From assembly GCF_034259325.1 (NCBI RefSeq), contig NZ_JAXIVS010000014.1, positions 124,001 to 188,000 of the forward strand: a stretch of 64,000 nucleotides of DNA, read 5' to 3'. The translations under genes and the position numbers were made by a program. Below the pieces are notes generated by a model. The model was given only the letters and a program-made list of their open reading frames with translations, had not been told where the DNA came from and searched no databases. Numbering within the stretch: position 1 is the first letter of the stretch; each line of letters begins with the position of its first letter. The DNA comes from Hyalangium ruber. GTDB lineage: Bacteria > Myxococcota > Myxococcia > Myxococcales > Myxococcaceae. Shown here piece by piece: positions 52,418 through 60,650 of the stretch.

Positions 52418-53008
52418 CTAGGGTGCGCGGCCCGCATATAATGATGCGGGAGTACTGGCGGCCGCCTGTGGCTCCCTCCCCGGCCACAGCGGCCGAAGCT
52501 CGGCGTCGACCTCGGGCTCCGGCTCCCCCGTGCCCATCCGCACCCGCCGCACGAGCCCAAACAGCGGCTCGCACATCAGCGCACACCCAAACCAGAAGGG
52601 CGCATAGTCCAGGCGGATCAACCCCTGCACGCTGAACCACGAGGCCGAGTAGTCCCAGGGACAAACCCCCAGCACGGCCACCAGCACCGCCCCGGTGACG
52701 TACTCCACCGCGAAGCACACCAGCATGCCCACCGAGGCCCGCATCAACCGCGACATCCCCGCCCGCTGCATCACCACCACCAACCGCTCACCCAACAGAA
52801 GTCCTGCCCCCCAGATGGGGTGCATCCACAGGTACGAATAGCCGCGCAGCCGGATGTCCCCCGCCCCCGTGGCCAGATCCACCACCGAGGTGAAGAGGCA
52901 CTCGATGCACCAACCCACCAGCCCGTAGACGACGAAGCGCGCCAGGGGGCTCAGTTGCTGCCCGACCCCCCCCGCCTGCCCCGTGCTCCCATCGCGCCCG
53001 CCGCTCAT
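52418..53008 (-). CDS. CmpB-type putative ABC transporter permease (PF06541-like)
   Basis: The protein has 196 residues from ATG 53008. Membrane segments fit the family: LARFVVYGLVGWCIECLFTS, LRGYSYLWMHPIWGAGLLLG, FAVEYVTGAVLVAVLG and the signature CPWDYS, QGLIRLDYAPFWFGCALMCE. It has about five helices. No ATP-binding subunit or partner is nearby. The name 'ABC transporter permease' is a database habit; a real transport role is not shown. Convergent with sitI6. Confidence 0.88.
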   Translation of the reverse strand: MSGGRDGSTGQAGGVGQQLSPLARFVVYGLVGWCIECLFTSVVDLATGAGDIRLRGYSYLWMHPIWGAGLLLGERLVVVMQRAGMSRLMRASVGMLVCFAVEYVTGAVLVAVLGVCPWDYSASWFSVQGLIRLDYAPFWFGCALMCEPLFGLVRRVRMGTGEPEPEVDAELRPLWPGREPQAAASTPASLYAGRAP

Positions 53009-53151
53009 CCCAGGCCTCCCCTCGAACCTTGAGAGGAAAATGGGTTCCCACCCCGGAACACCGCAAGGTGTACCTCCCGGCAAACTTGCGCCAAAAAGGA
53101 ATTCCCGGGCAGACTGTTCGCCCCTACTCGTTTCGCCCGGAGTCAAAAGCC

Positions 53152-53577
53152 ATGTCCCAGGACACTCCCAAGCGCGGCCTCAAGCGTCCCGTCGAGGTGG
53201 TTCGCGCCGAGCTGCTCAAGGATCCCGACACCAAGCGGATCGCCAAGGCGGTGGGCATGGAGCTGGAGGCGTACGTGGAGCTCGTCCTCGAGTACGCCCA
53301 GGACAAGGACAAGCAGCCGATGATCAAGGTGGTGGAGGACGAGGAGCTCCACGCCGCCGGCTTCAAGACGCTCACCAACGAAGAGGCCGCCAAGCTGCTG
53401 ACCAAGGCCGCCCGCGGCGAGATGGGCGTCAACGAGGAGTACGAGAAGTCGGAGTTCTCCCAGGGCAAGGCCGCCAAGGGGCCCTCGCTCACGGGCGGCG
53501 CGGGCAGCAGCGAGGGGCTGAAGGCTGATCCGTCGCTGCAGGATCAGGTCAAGAAGGGCAATGGGGGCAAGGCCTAG
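53152..53577 (+). CDS. Small acidic/basic soluble protein, probably abundant
   Basis: The protein has 141 residues. The start ATG 53152 gives MSQDTPKRGLKRPVEVVRAE. An N-terminal helix-rich domain (VEVVRAELLKDPDTKRIAKA, VGMELEAYVELVLEYAQDKD) resembles nothing I can name. The C-terminal 50 residues are charged, Gly/Ser-rich and disordered. There is no signal peptide. The AT-rich 3' flank (AAAAAAGAAACTCGG) and strongly biased codons (AAG, GAG, CTG) suggest high expression. Confidence 0.72.
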   Translation: MSQDTPKRGLKRPVEVVRAELLKDPDTKRIAKAVGMELEAYVELVLEYAQDKDKQPMIKVVEDEELHAAGFKTLTNEEAAKLLTKAARGEMGVNEEYEKSEFSQGKAAKGPSLTGGAGSSEGLKADPSLQDQVKKGNGGKA

Positions 53578-53684
53578 GGCCGGCCGATCAAAAAAGAAAC
53601 TCGGGGAGGAAACCTTTTTACCTACCCCCCGACAATCTCTTTGTACCCTCACCCTACTTAAACCTTCCGAAAGAGAGTCAAATC

Positions 53685-54134
53685 ATGGGCAAGATCGTCG
53701 AGGCCGCTACGAAGTTCGTTGAGAAGGCCGCGAAGACCGTTGGCGATGTGGCTGGCAAGGTGAAGGAAGTCGCCAGCGGCGTTGTCAGCGTGGCCGAGAA
53801 GGCCATGAGCTTCCTCAGCAAGCCGATGGAGGCCATCACCAAGCCGGTGAAGGATCTGGTCGGCGGCGCGCTGAAGAACCTGCCCTTCGGCCTGGACAAG
53901 GTCCTGGGCCCCATCGCCGACAAGGCCATCGACGGCGCCGCCTCGTGGCTGTCCGGTCCGGTCAACGCCGTGGTGGGCCTGGTGAGCAAGGCGCTGCCCA
54001 CGGTGAAGAAGATCGCCGACTGGGCGGAGACCATCCAGGGCGTGTCCAACCAGGTCGGCGCGCTCAACAACCCCCAGGCGCAGTCGAACTTCCAGAACCA
54101 GATGGCGTACGCGCAGGGCCAGATGGTCAACTAG
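53685..54134 (+). CDS. Amphipathic-helix protein, probably abundant
   Basis: The protein has 149 residues. It is made of tandem amphipathic helices (VEKAAKTVGDVAGKVKEVAS, KPMEAITKPVKDLVGG) with Lys/Val/Ala heptads, followed by a more hydrophobic stretch (WLSGPVNAVVGLVSKALPTV) and a Gln/Asn-rich end. There is no signal peptide. It could bind membranes or line up as a helical bundle, like phasins or apolipoprotein-like proteins. I recognise no family. The leader 53578-53684 is AT-rich and contains CTACCCCCCG (53622-53631), a reverse copy of a G-run motif found elsewhere. A terminator follows. Confidence 0.72.
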   Translation: MGKIVEAATKFVEKAAKTVGDVAGKVKEVASGVVSVAEKAMSFLSKPMEAITKPVKDLVGGALKNLPFGLDKVLGPIADKAIDGAASWLSGPVNAVVGLVSKALPTVKKIADWAETIQGVSNQVGALNNPQAQSNFQNQMAYAQGQMVN

Positions 54135-54159
54135 TCCTCGCCCTCACGGGCTGATGGCA

Positions 54160-54201
54160 TGACGAGGGCCGGTCCCAGAAACAGGGGCTGGCCCTTCGTC
54201 A
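54160..54201. terminator. Bidirectional hairpin terminator
   Basis: TGACGAGGGCC (54160-54170) pairs with GGCCCTTCGTCA (54190-54201) with one bulge, and is followed by TTTC. It separates the amphipathic-helix gene from the convergent SCO1 gene. Confidence 0.7.
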
Positions 54202-54203
54202 TT

Positions 54204-54860
54204 TCAAGGGTTTGCCAGCGTGTGGACGTCCCGCAGCAGCCGCGAGAAGGCCTCGTCATCCGCGCTGTCGTAGTAGCCGCGAATCTTCCCGGTCGCGTCC
54301 ACCAGCACGAAGTGGTTGCCGTGGAAGATGCCCATCACGTCGGCCTCGTCCATGTTCTCTCGGCCCATGGAAATCTTGAAGCTGTTGACGACGGTGTCCT
54401 TGAGCCGCTCGTAGTCGCCAGTGAGGAAGCTCCAGCGGGCGGCGTTGGCGCCGTGGCGCTGGGCGTACTCGGCCAGGCGCTCGGGGGTGTCGTAGGTGGG
54501 GTCCACCGAGAAGGAGACGAGCTGCAGCGCCGGGCCGTAGGCCTCCGTCTCCTTCTGGAGGTGGGCCATGCGGCGGGTGAAGGCCGGGCAGACGGTGGGG
54601 CAGCGGGTGAAGATGAAGTTGGCGACGAAGGGCTTGCCCCGGAGCTGGGCCAGGCCCCAGGGCTGCCCACTCTCACGGGTGAAGGTGAAGTCAGGCAGGG
54701 CGTCCAGCTCGGGCAGGGGGGCGGAGCGGGCGCGCAGCACGCCAAAGGCCACCGTGCCCAGGCCGAGCAGCAGCACGGTGAGGGCGGCCCAGAAGGCGGG
54801 GTGGCGGGTGAGCGGCGAAGGCGTCCGGGCGGGGAGGGCGGCGGGGGTATCGGCGGCCAT
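54204..54860 (-). CDS. SCO1/SenC family copper chaperone
   Basis: The protein has 218 residues from ATG 54860. A membrane anchor (FWAALTVLLLGLGTVAFGVL) precedes a thioredoxin-like domain. Copper ligands are in FIFTRCPTVCPAF (CxxxC) and the distal His in FHGNHFVLVDATG. SCO1 delivers copper to the CuA site of cytochrome c oxidase subunit II or acts as its thiol reductase. It is next to the oxidase operon but on the opposite strand, separated by the histidine kinase gene, which fits its role. A TTG at 54902 would extend the N-terminus; the ATG is preferred. Confidence 0.94.
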   Translation of the reverse strand: MAADTPAALPARTPSPLTRHPAFWAALTVLLLGLGTVAFGVLRARSAPLPELDALPDFTFTRESGQPWGLAQLRGKPFVANFIFTRCPTVCPAFTRRMAHLQKETEAYGPALQLVSFSVDPTYDTPERLAEYAQRHGANAARWSFLTGDYERLKDTVVNSFKISMGRENMDEADVMGIFHGNHFVLVDATGKIRGYYDSADDEAFSRLLRDVHTLANP

Positions 54861-55054
54861 GGCGTGGGCTCGGGACGTAACGGATGTGGCGGGGGAGTAC
54901 AAGTGAACGGTTGACGCACCGCGCGGCGAGGGCGGGCGCCGTGCCTGGCCGGCCGGCTGACCACTGCCGCACAGTCGCTGCCTTCTGAAGTCCCCGGGGG
55001 GGTCGAGATGGCCTACGACTGCCTTGCCCGAAGCGGTTCCAGGGGAGGGCGGCG

Positions 55055-56128
55055 ATGACGATTCGCGCGAGGATGGTGCTCTTGGGAGCGGTGGCGAGCA
55101 GTCTCGTCACGGCCCTGGTCCTGCAGCTGCGCGCCGGCCCGGCGCCGGGCGGCGGGCTGTCGGTGGGCCTGTCGCTGGGAGTGCTGGCGGTGCTGGCGGT
55201 GGGAGCGTTCCTCCTCTTCCGGCCGGTGTACCAGGAGCTGCGCGGGCTGCGGGCGGCGGAGGAGACGGTGCGCACCCGCACCGCGCAGCTTGAGGTGGCC
55301 AACGCGCAGCTGGCCGACAGCCTGCGCCGGCTGCAGGCCACGCAGGCGCAGCTGGTGTTCGCCGACCGGCTGGCCTCCATGGGGCAGCTGGCGGCGGGGG
55401 TGGGGCATGAAATCAACAACCCGCTGGCCTACGTGCTCAGCAACCTGCACTACCTGCACAAGGAGCTGAACCGCACGAAGGGCGCGCCCTCGGAGGAGGA
55501 GCGCGCCGAGCTGCTCACGGCGGTGGCGGACGCGCGCGAGGGGGCCGAGCGGGTGCGCGTCATCGTCCAGGACTTGAAGATGCTGTCGCGGCCGGACGAG
55601 GTGAGCAGCGGGCGGGTGGACCTGGAGGCGGTGCTGCGGCGGGCGATGAAGCTGGCGGCGCACGAGGTGGGGCGGCGGGCGCGGCTGGTGGAGGCGCTCA
55701 ACGAGGTGCCGTGGGTCCTCGGCAGCGAGGCGCGGCTGGGGCAGGTGTTCCTCAACCTGCTGCTGAACGCGGCGCAGGCGATTCCGAAGGGGAAGGTGGA
55801 GGAGCACGCGGTGCGGGTGGTGGCGCGGCGGCAGGGGGCCGAGCGGGTGGTGGTGGAGGTGAGTGACACGGGGTGTGGAATCGCGCCGGAGAACCTGGAG
55901 CGCATCTTCGATCCGTTCTTCACCACCAAGCCGGTGGGCGAGGGCACGGGGCTGGGACTCTCGGTGTGCCACGGCATCATCCGCTCATACGGCGGGGAGA
56001 TTCACGTGGAGAGCACCCCGGGGCGGGGCTCGACGTTCCGGGTGAGCCTGAGGGTGGCCCCGGAGGTGACGGTCGAGCGGGAGCCCGGCGTGGAGCGGCA
56101 CGAAGCGAGCTTGTCCGCCTCGGCGTGA
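55055..56128 (+). CDS. Sensor histidine kinase
   Basis: The protein has 357 residues. Two N-terminal membrane helices (MVLLGAVASSLVTALVL; LSLGVLAVLAVGAFLLF) are followed by a coiled coil, a HisKA domain (GQLAAGVGHEINNPLAYVLS, phospho-acceptor His in GHEINNP) and an ATPase domain (NLLLNAAQAIPKGK, DTGCGIAPENLERIFDPFF, GTGLGLSVCHGIIRSYGG). There is no large periplasmic sensor domain. No response regulator lies next to it; orphan kinases are common in myxobacteria. It lies between SCO1 and the oxidase operon and may sense redox or membrane state. The start ATG 55055 follows GGGCGGCG. Confidence 0.94.
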   Translation: MTIRARMVLLGAVASSLVTALVLQLRAGPAPGGGLSVGLSLGVLAVLAVGAFLLFRPVYQELRGLRAAEETVRTRTAQLEVANAQLADSLRRLQATQAQLVFADRLASMGQLAAGVGHEINNPLAYVLSNLHYLHKELNRTKGAPSEEERAELLTAVADAREGAERVRVIVQDLKMLSRPDEVSSGRVDLEAVLRRAMKLAAHEVGRRARLVEALNEVPWVLGSEARLGQVFLNLLLNAAQAIPKGKVEEHAVRVVARRQGAERVVVEVSDTGCGIAPENLERIFDPFFTTKPVGEGTGLGLSVCHGIIRSYGGEIHVESTPGRGSTFRVSLRVAPEVTVEREPGVERHEASLSASA

Positions 56129-56376
56129 GCGCGCCGAGGGCAGGCGAGAGGCCTCGAGTCACCCGGGCGCGGGCGGGCAGGCGGGCCATCGCCCCGGAGC
56201 GCGAGGGCCGCGAGTCCGCTTGAGAGGGCCCAACGCGCGTGCTACCCGATAAGGGTCCGCCGATGCCCTGCCTTCGTCCCAGCCCTGCTGTCCGTCCTGT
56301 CGCCCCTGCTCGGAAGAGGGCCCGGGCCGACGTGAGTCCGCGTGCGCGGGCGGTGCGGCGGGCCTGGGCGCGCGGC

Positions 56377-56589
56377 ATGGCGCGGCTGGCGGGGCTGCTG
56401 GGCGTGGCGTTGGTGCTGGCGCCGGCGTGGGCGCTGGCGTGCCCGACGTGCGCGGAGCGGGCGCCGGAGTCGACGGGGCGCTCGGCCCTGCTCGTGGGGG
56501 GCATGTTGCTGTTGCCCTTCCTGCTGGTGGCGTTGGGGGTGTGGGCCGCGTGGCGGGCGGCACGAGGTGACGCGAAGAGGGGCCGGTGA
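56377..56589 (+). CDS. Small membrane protein preceding cytochrome oxidase genes
   Basis: The protein has 70 residues from ATG 56377. It has a signal-like helix (LAGLLGVALVLAPAWALA), a CPTCAER motif and a membrane helix (LLVGGMLLLPFLLVALGVW). A CxxC between the two helices suggests copper or redox contact. Similar short genes stand before coxB in other myxobacteria, from memory. A longer frame upstream (56239, 56263) adds only Arg/Pro-rich residues. The stop overlaps the coxB start (TGATG), so it is part of the oxidase operon. Confidence 0.75.
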   Translation: MARLAGLLGVALVLAPAWALACPTCAERAPESTGRSALLVGGMLLLPFLLVALGVWAAWRAARGDAKRGR

Positions 56590-57350
56590 TGGACGCCGCC
56601 TCGGGACGCACGTTGGCGCTGCCCGAGGACGCGAGCGCGCACGGCCATCGCATCGACGCGCTGCTGGCGACGAACCACCGGCTCGAGGGGCTGCTGGCGC
56701 TGGTGGTGTTGGGGTGGTTGGCGCTGGCGGTGTGGCGCTTCCACAAGGCGCGGCGGGCGGCGGCGGACGGAGGCACGCGGCGCAGCCGGACGCTGGTGCT
56801 GGCGCTGGCGCTGGTGACGTTCGGGGTGGTGGACGGCACGCTCTTCGTGCGCTCGCTGGGGTACGTGGACGAGGTGCTGTGGAACTTCGAGGTGCCGGTG
56901 AAGCACCCGGACACGGTGCGGCTGGAGGTGAACGCGCGCCAGTGGACGTGGGAGGCGCGCTACGCGGGAGAGGACGGGCGCTTCGGCACGGCGGACGACG
57001 TGGTGACGTGGAGCGACGTGCGGGTGCCGGTGGGGGTGCCCGTCTGGGTGCAACTGTCCTCGACGGACGTGGTGCATGGGCTGGCGCTGCCGAACTTCCG
57101 GGTGAAGCTGGACGCGGTGCCGGGAAGGGTGAACCAGACGTGGTTCCAGGCGGCGCGCGAGGGCACGTGGGAGGTGGCGTGCTACCAGCACTGCGGCACG
57201 AGCCACTACAAGATGCGGGGCACGCTGACGGTGATGGCGCCCGAGGCGTACCGGGCGTGGCTGCGCGAGGCGAGCCGGCAGGCGACGCGGGCGTATGACG
57301 CGGCGGACTCGGCGGCCCACTGGGGCTGGGCGTGGAAGGAGGCGCCATGA
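56589..57350 (+). CDS. coxB: Cytochrome c oxidase subunit II
   Basis: The protein has 253 residues. Two membrane helices (LEGLLALVVLGWLALAVWRF; TLVLALALVTFGVVDGTLFV) are followed by the CuA cupredoxin domain. VNARQWTWEARY is the electron entry region, DVVHGLALPNFRVKLDAVPG supplies the first CuA His, and WEVACYQHCGTSHYKMRG is the C-x3-C-x3-H-x2-M site. The usual acidic residue between the two Cys (CSELCG type) is Gln here (CYQHCG). There is no covalent cytochrome c domain. It starts on the stop of the small gene and overlaps coxA by ATGA. Confidence 0.96.
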   Translation: MDAASGRTLALPEDASAHGHRIDALLATNHRLEGLLALVVLGWLALAVWRFHKARRAAADGGTRRSRTLVLALALVTFGVVDGTLFVRSLGYVDEVLWNFEVPVKHPDTVRLEVNARQWTWEARYAGEDGRFGTADDVVTWSDVRVPVGVPVWVQLSSTDVVHGLALPNFRVKLDAVPGRVNQTWFQAAREGTWEVACYQHCGTSHYKMRGTLTVMAPEAYRAWLREASRQATRAYDAADSAAHWGWAWKEAP

Positions 57351-59086
57351 AGGCGTTGCTCTCCACGGACCACAAGGTGGTGGCGCGGGCCTACCTCTGG
57401 GCGGGGCTGGGGTTTCTGGGCGTGGGCGGGCTGATGGCGATGCTCATCCGCTGGCAGTGGGGCTGGCCGGGGAGGCCGGTGCCAGGGCTGGGGTGGGCGC
57501 TGCCGGAGTCGGGCGGAGCGCTCACGCCGCCGGCGTACACGGGCCTGTTCACGATGCACGGGCTGGTGATGGTGTTCTTCGCCATCACCCCGTTGCTCAT
57601 CGGAGCGCTGGGCCACTTCGTGATTCCGCTGGCGGTGGGCGCGCGGGGGATGGCGTTCCCGCGGCTGTCGGCGTGGAGCTTCCGGGTGTTCGCGGCGGGC
57701 GGGGCGCTGGTGCTGGTGTCGTTCGGGGTGCGGCTGGGGACGGCGAGCGCGGGGTGGACGAGCTATCCGCCGCTGTCGGCGGCGCACGTCTTCACACCGG
57801 GAGTCGGACAGACACTGGTGATGGTGGGGGTGGTGTGCGCGGCGGTGTCGTCGTTCCTGGGCGCGGTGAACTTCGTGGTGACGGTGGTGCGGTGCCGGGC
57901 GCCGGGGATGGGGTGGGGGCGGCTGCCGCTAACGGTGTGGGGGCTGTTCTTCACCTCGGTGTTGAACCTGCTGTTCGTGCCAGTGGTGGCGGTGGCGACG
58001 GGGCTGGTGTTGATGGACCGGGTGGTGGGCACGCGCTTCTTCATGGCGGGCGCGGCGGTGACGGGCGGAGGGGGAGACCCGCTGCTGTACCAGCACCTGT
58101 TCTGGATGTTCGGACACCCGGAGGTCTACATCCTCATCCTGCCGGCGTGGGGGATGGTGGGGGACTTCGTGGCGTTCTTCAGCCGCAAGCGGGCGCACGG
58201 GTACCGGGGCACGGTGGTGGCGATGGGGGCGGTGACGGGGCTGTCGGGGCTGGTGTACGCGCACCACCTCTTCACCAGCGGCATGGCGCCGATGATGGGG
58301 CGAGCGTTCATGACGCTGACGCTGATCATCTCGCTGCCGGCGATGGTGATGTTCCTCAACTGGCTGATGACGGTGTGGCGCGGGAGCGTGCGGCTGACGG
58401 TGCCGATGGTGGCGGCGTTGGGGACGATGGTGGTGTTCGGGCTGGGAGGGCTGTCGGGCTTGGCGCTGGGAGCGGTGGCGACGGACATCCCGCTGCACGG
58501 GACGATGTGGGTGGTGGGACACTTCCACCTGACGATGGCGGCGGCGAGCTTCCTGGCGGTGTTCGCGGGGCTGTACTTCTGGTTCCCGAAGATGTTCGGC
58601 AGGCACCTGCACACAGGGCTGGCGATGGGGCACGTGGTGTCGAGCGCGGTGCTCTTCGTGGCGGTGTTCGGCGGGCAGTTGATGGCGGGGTACGCGGGGC
58701 AACTGCGGCGGCTGTATGACCCGTACCAGTACACGTTCCTGAAGCACCTGTTGTCGCTGAACCAGTGGACGAGCGTGGCGGCGTTCGCGCTGGGCTCGGC
58801 GCAGCTGTTGTTCGTGGTGAACCTGGTGTGGACGCTGAGGCGAGGGCGAGTGGCGGAGGCGAACCCCTGGCAGGTGGGGACGCTGGAGTGGACATGCGCG
58901 CCGAGCCCGCCGCCGGAGGACAACTACGCCGAGGTGCCGGAGGTGCTGCGAGGGCCGCACGAGCTCTCGCAGCCGGAGGTATACGAGCGGCTGGGGCGTG
59001 ACTGGATCGGCCAGGCGGAGGCGCTGCCCGAGGAGTCGAAGGCATCGACACCCGAGGCGCAGCCAGCGCTGGGAGGCGCGGGATGA
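57347..59086 (+). CDS. coxA: Cytochrome c oxidase subunit I
   Basis: The protein has 579 residues with about 12 membrane helices. Haem and CuB ligands are visible: FTMHGLVMVFF (low-spin haem), WMFGHPEVYILILPAWG (CuB His and the cross-linked Tyr), VYAHHLFTSGM (CuB His pair) and GTMWVVGHFHLTMAAASF (haem a3 and a His). The GHPEVY sequence is typical of A-type haem-copper oxidases. Start ATG 57347 (MKALLSTDHKVV) overlaps the coxB stop. The C-terminal tail (LSQPEVYERLGRDW) is extramembrane. Confidence 0.97.
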   Translation: MKALLSTDHKVVARAYLWAGLGFLGVGGLMAMLIRWQWGWPGRPVPGLGWALPESGGALTPPAYTGLFTMHGLVMVFFAITPLLIGALGHFVIPLAVGARGMAFPRLSAWSFRVFAAGGALVLVSFGVRLGTASAGWTSYPPLSAAHVFTPGVGQTLVMVGVVCAAVSSFLGAVNFVVTVVRCRAPGMGWGRLPLTVWGLFFTSVLNLLFVPVVAVATGLVLMDRVVGTRFFMAGAAVTGGGGDPLLYQHLFWMFGHPEVYILILPAWGMVGDFVAFFSRKRAHGYRGTVVAMGAVTGLSGLVYAHHLFTSGMAPMMGRAFMTLTLIISLPAMVMFLNWLMTVWRGSVRLTVPMVAALGTMVVFGLGGLSGLALGAVATDIPLHGTMWVVGHFHLTMAAASFLAVFAGLYFWFPKMFGRHLHTGLAMGHVVSSAVLFVAVFGGQLMAGYAGQLRRLYDPYQYTFLKHLLSLNQWTSVAAFALGSAQLLFVVNLVWTLRRGRVAEANPWQVGTLEWTCAPSPPPEDNYAEVPEVLRGPHELSQPEVYERLGRDWIGQAEALPEESKASTPEAQPALGGAG

Positions 59087-59655
59087 AGCCCACGGCCTCC
59101 CAGGCAGACGCCGAGACACAGTGGTTCGGAGTGGTGGTGGGGCTGGGCGCGTGGACGATGCTCTTCGCGGCGCTGGCGTTCACGGTGGGCTACTTGCGGA
59201 TGCGTGAGCCGTGGCCCTCGGAGGGGACGCTCTCGCTGCCGAGGCTCCTGCCGGCGCTGAACCTCCTCCTCTTGGTAGGGGGAAGCGCGCTGATGCACGC
59301 CGCGCTCCAGCGCCTGCGACGAGCACCGGACACGCGGGGCGCGGCCCTGCTGCGGTACGTGGGGGGAGCCCTCGGACTGGGCGCGGCCTTCCTGGGCCTT
59401 CAGGCGGGGCTGGCGAGAACGCTCTGGGAAGCGGGCTTGCGGCTCCCATCGGGAGGAGCGCAGGCCTCCGCCTTCTATGGGCTGATGGGGATACACGCGA
59501 CGCACGCGCTGGTGGGACTGGTGGGGCTGACGGGAGTCGCGGTGGCGCTCCATCGGGGGAAGAGCAACACCCAGCCCTTGCGCCTGTGGGGGCTCTACTG
59601 GCACTTCGTGACGTGTACGGGATGGCTCTTCTACGGGGCGGTGTACCTGCCATGA
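59083..59655 (+). CDS. coxC: Cytochrome c oxidase subunit III (short form)
   Basis: The protein has 190 residues with five membrane helices, the length of the short subunit III class. The pattern FYGLMGIHATHALVGLVGLT (helix with the conserved HxxH) and YWHFVTCTGWLFYGAVYLP at the end are diagnostic. It overlaps coxA and the cytochrome gene by ATGA at both ends. No separate subunit IV is seen. Confidence 0.93.
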   Translation: MKPTASQADAETQWFGVVVGLGAWTMLFAALAFTVGYLRMREPWPSEGTLSLPRLLPALNLLLLVGGSALMHAALQRLRRAPDTRGAALLRYVGGALGLGAAFLGLQAGLARTLWEAGLRLPSGGAQASAFYGLMGIHATHALVGLVGLTGVAVALHRGKSNTQPLRLWGLYWHFVTCTGWLFYGAVYLP

Positions 59656-60635
59656 ACGCGAGACACGGGCTGCTCACGGCGCTGGCGCTGCTCACGGTGG
59701 TGACGGCGGGCTGTCGTTCCAAGGAACCGAAGCTCGAGCCACTGAAGCTGGGAGACGGGCGCACGCTGACGGCGGAGACGCTGGAGCGCGGGCGGGACGT
59801 TTACACGTACTACTGCATCTCCTGCCACGGCGAGCGAGGGGATGGGCAGGGGCCCACGGCGGTGGGGATGCGGCCGCCGCCGAGGAGCTTCCGACAGGGG
59901 CTGTTCAAGTTCGGGGACGTGGCGGTGGGCGAGCTGCCGACGGACGAAGCGCTGAAGCGCACCTTGCGGCGAGGACTGCACGGCACACCGATGCTGGCGT
60001 GGGACGTACCGGCGGCGGACGTGGAGGCGGTGGTGCAGTACCTGAAGACCTTCAGTCCGCGCTGGCGCGAGGAGGCACCGGGCAAGCCGCTGGAAGTATC
60101 GCCAGACCCGTGGAAGGGGCGCGAGGCGGAGGCAGTGGAGCGAGGGCAGGCGGTGTACCACGTGGCGGGAGTGGGGTACGCGGGGTGCTCGGGCTGCCAC
60201 ATCTCCTATCTGCCGCGAGCGGAACTGGAGTCGCTGACGGAGCGGCTGACGGGGCGCAAGGTGAACCTGAGCAAGGCGGACCTGTACACGCCGCAGGCGA
60301 GGGACTCGGACTACGCGGTGGCGGTGGATGCGAAGGGAGAGCCGACGCAGCTGGCCAAGGTGCTGCCGCCAGACTTCCTCCAGCACAAGCTGCGAACGGT
60401 CTGGCCGCTGGGCGAAGAGGTAGAGGACACGGACTACACGCCGCAGCGGCAGCGAGAGGATCTGTATCGAGTCATCGCGGCGGGAGTGGGCGGAGCCGCG
60501 ATGCCGACATGGAAGGGAGCGATCCCCGAAGAGAACCTCTGGGCGCTCACCTACTACGTACAGACGCTGGTGAACCTGCGAGACACCTCCGAGGGCCGCG
60601 CGCTGAAGGAACGCCTGCTCGCACCAGCGAAGTAA
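59652..60635 (+). CDS. Diheme cytochrome c lipoprotein
   Basis: The protein has 327 residues. LLTALALLTVVTAGC is a lipoprotein signal. Haem c sites are YYCISCHGERGDGQGPTAVG and YAGCSGCHISYLP (both CxxCH), with Met ligands likely in HGTPMLAW and GGAAMPTWKG. It should carry electrons to the oxidase from the periplasmic side, replacing a soluble cytochrome c. It overlaps coxC by ATGA and closes the operon. The next gene converges at 60651. Confidence 0.93.
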   Translation: MNARHGLLTALALLTVVTAGCRSKEPKLEPLKLGDGRTLTAETLERGRDVYTYYCISCHGERGDGQGPTAVGMRPPPRSFRQGLFKFGDVAVGELPTDEALKRTLRRGLHGTPMLAWDVPAADVEAVVQYLKTFSPRWREEAPGKPLEVSPDPWKGREAEAVERGQAVYHVAGVGYAGCSGCHISYLPRAELESLTERLTGRKVNLSKADLYTPQARDSDYAVAVDAKGEPTQLAKVLPPDFLQHKLRTVWPLGEEVEDTDYTPQRQREDLYRVIAAGVGGAAMPTWKGAIPEENLWALTYYVQTLVNLRDTSEGRALKERLLAPAK

Positions 60636-60650
60636 CCCGCGCAGGGACGC

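Noticed and set aside
52418-53146. Longer start for the CmpB-type protein at 53146
   Set aside because: The extension overlaps the leader of the next gene and adds non-membrane sequence; the ATG at 53008 suits the family.
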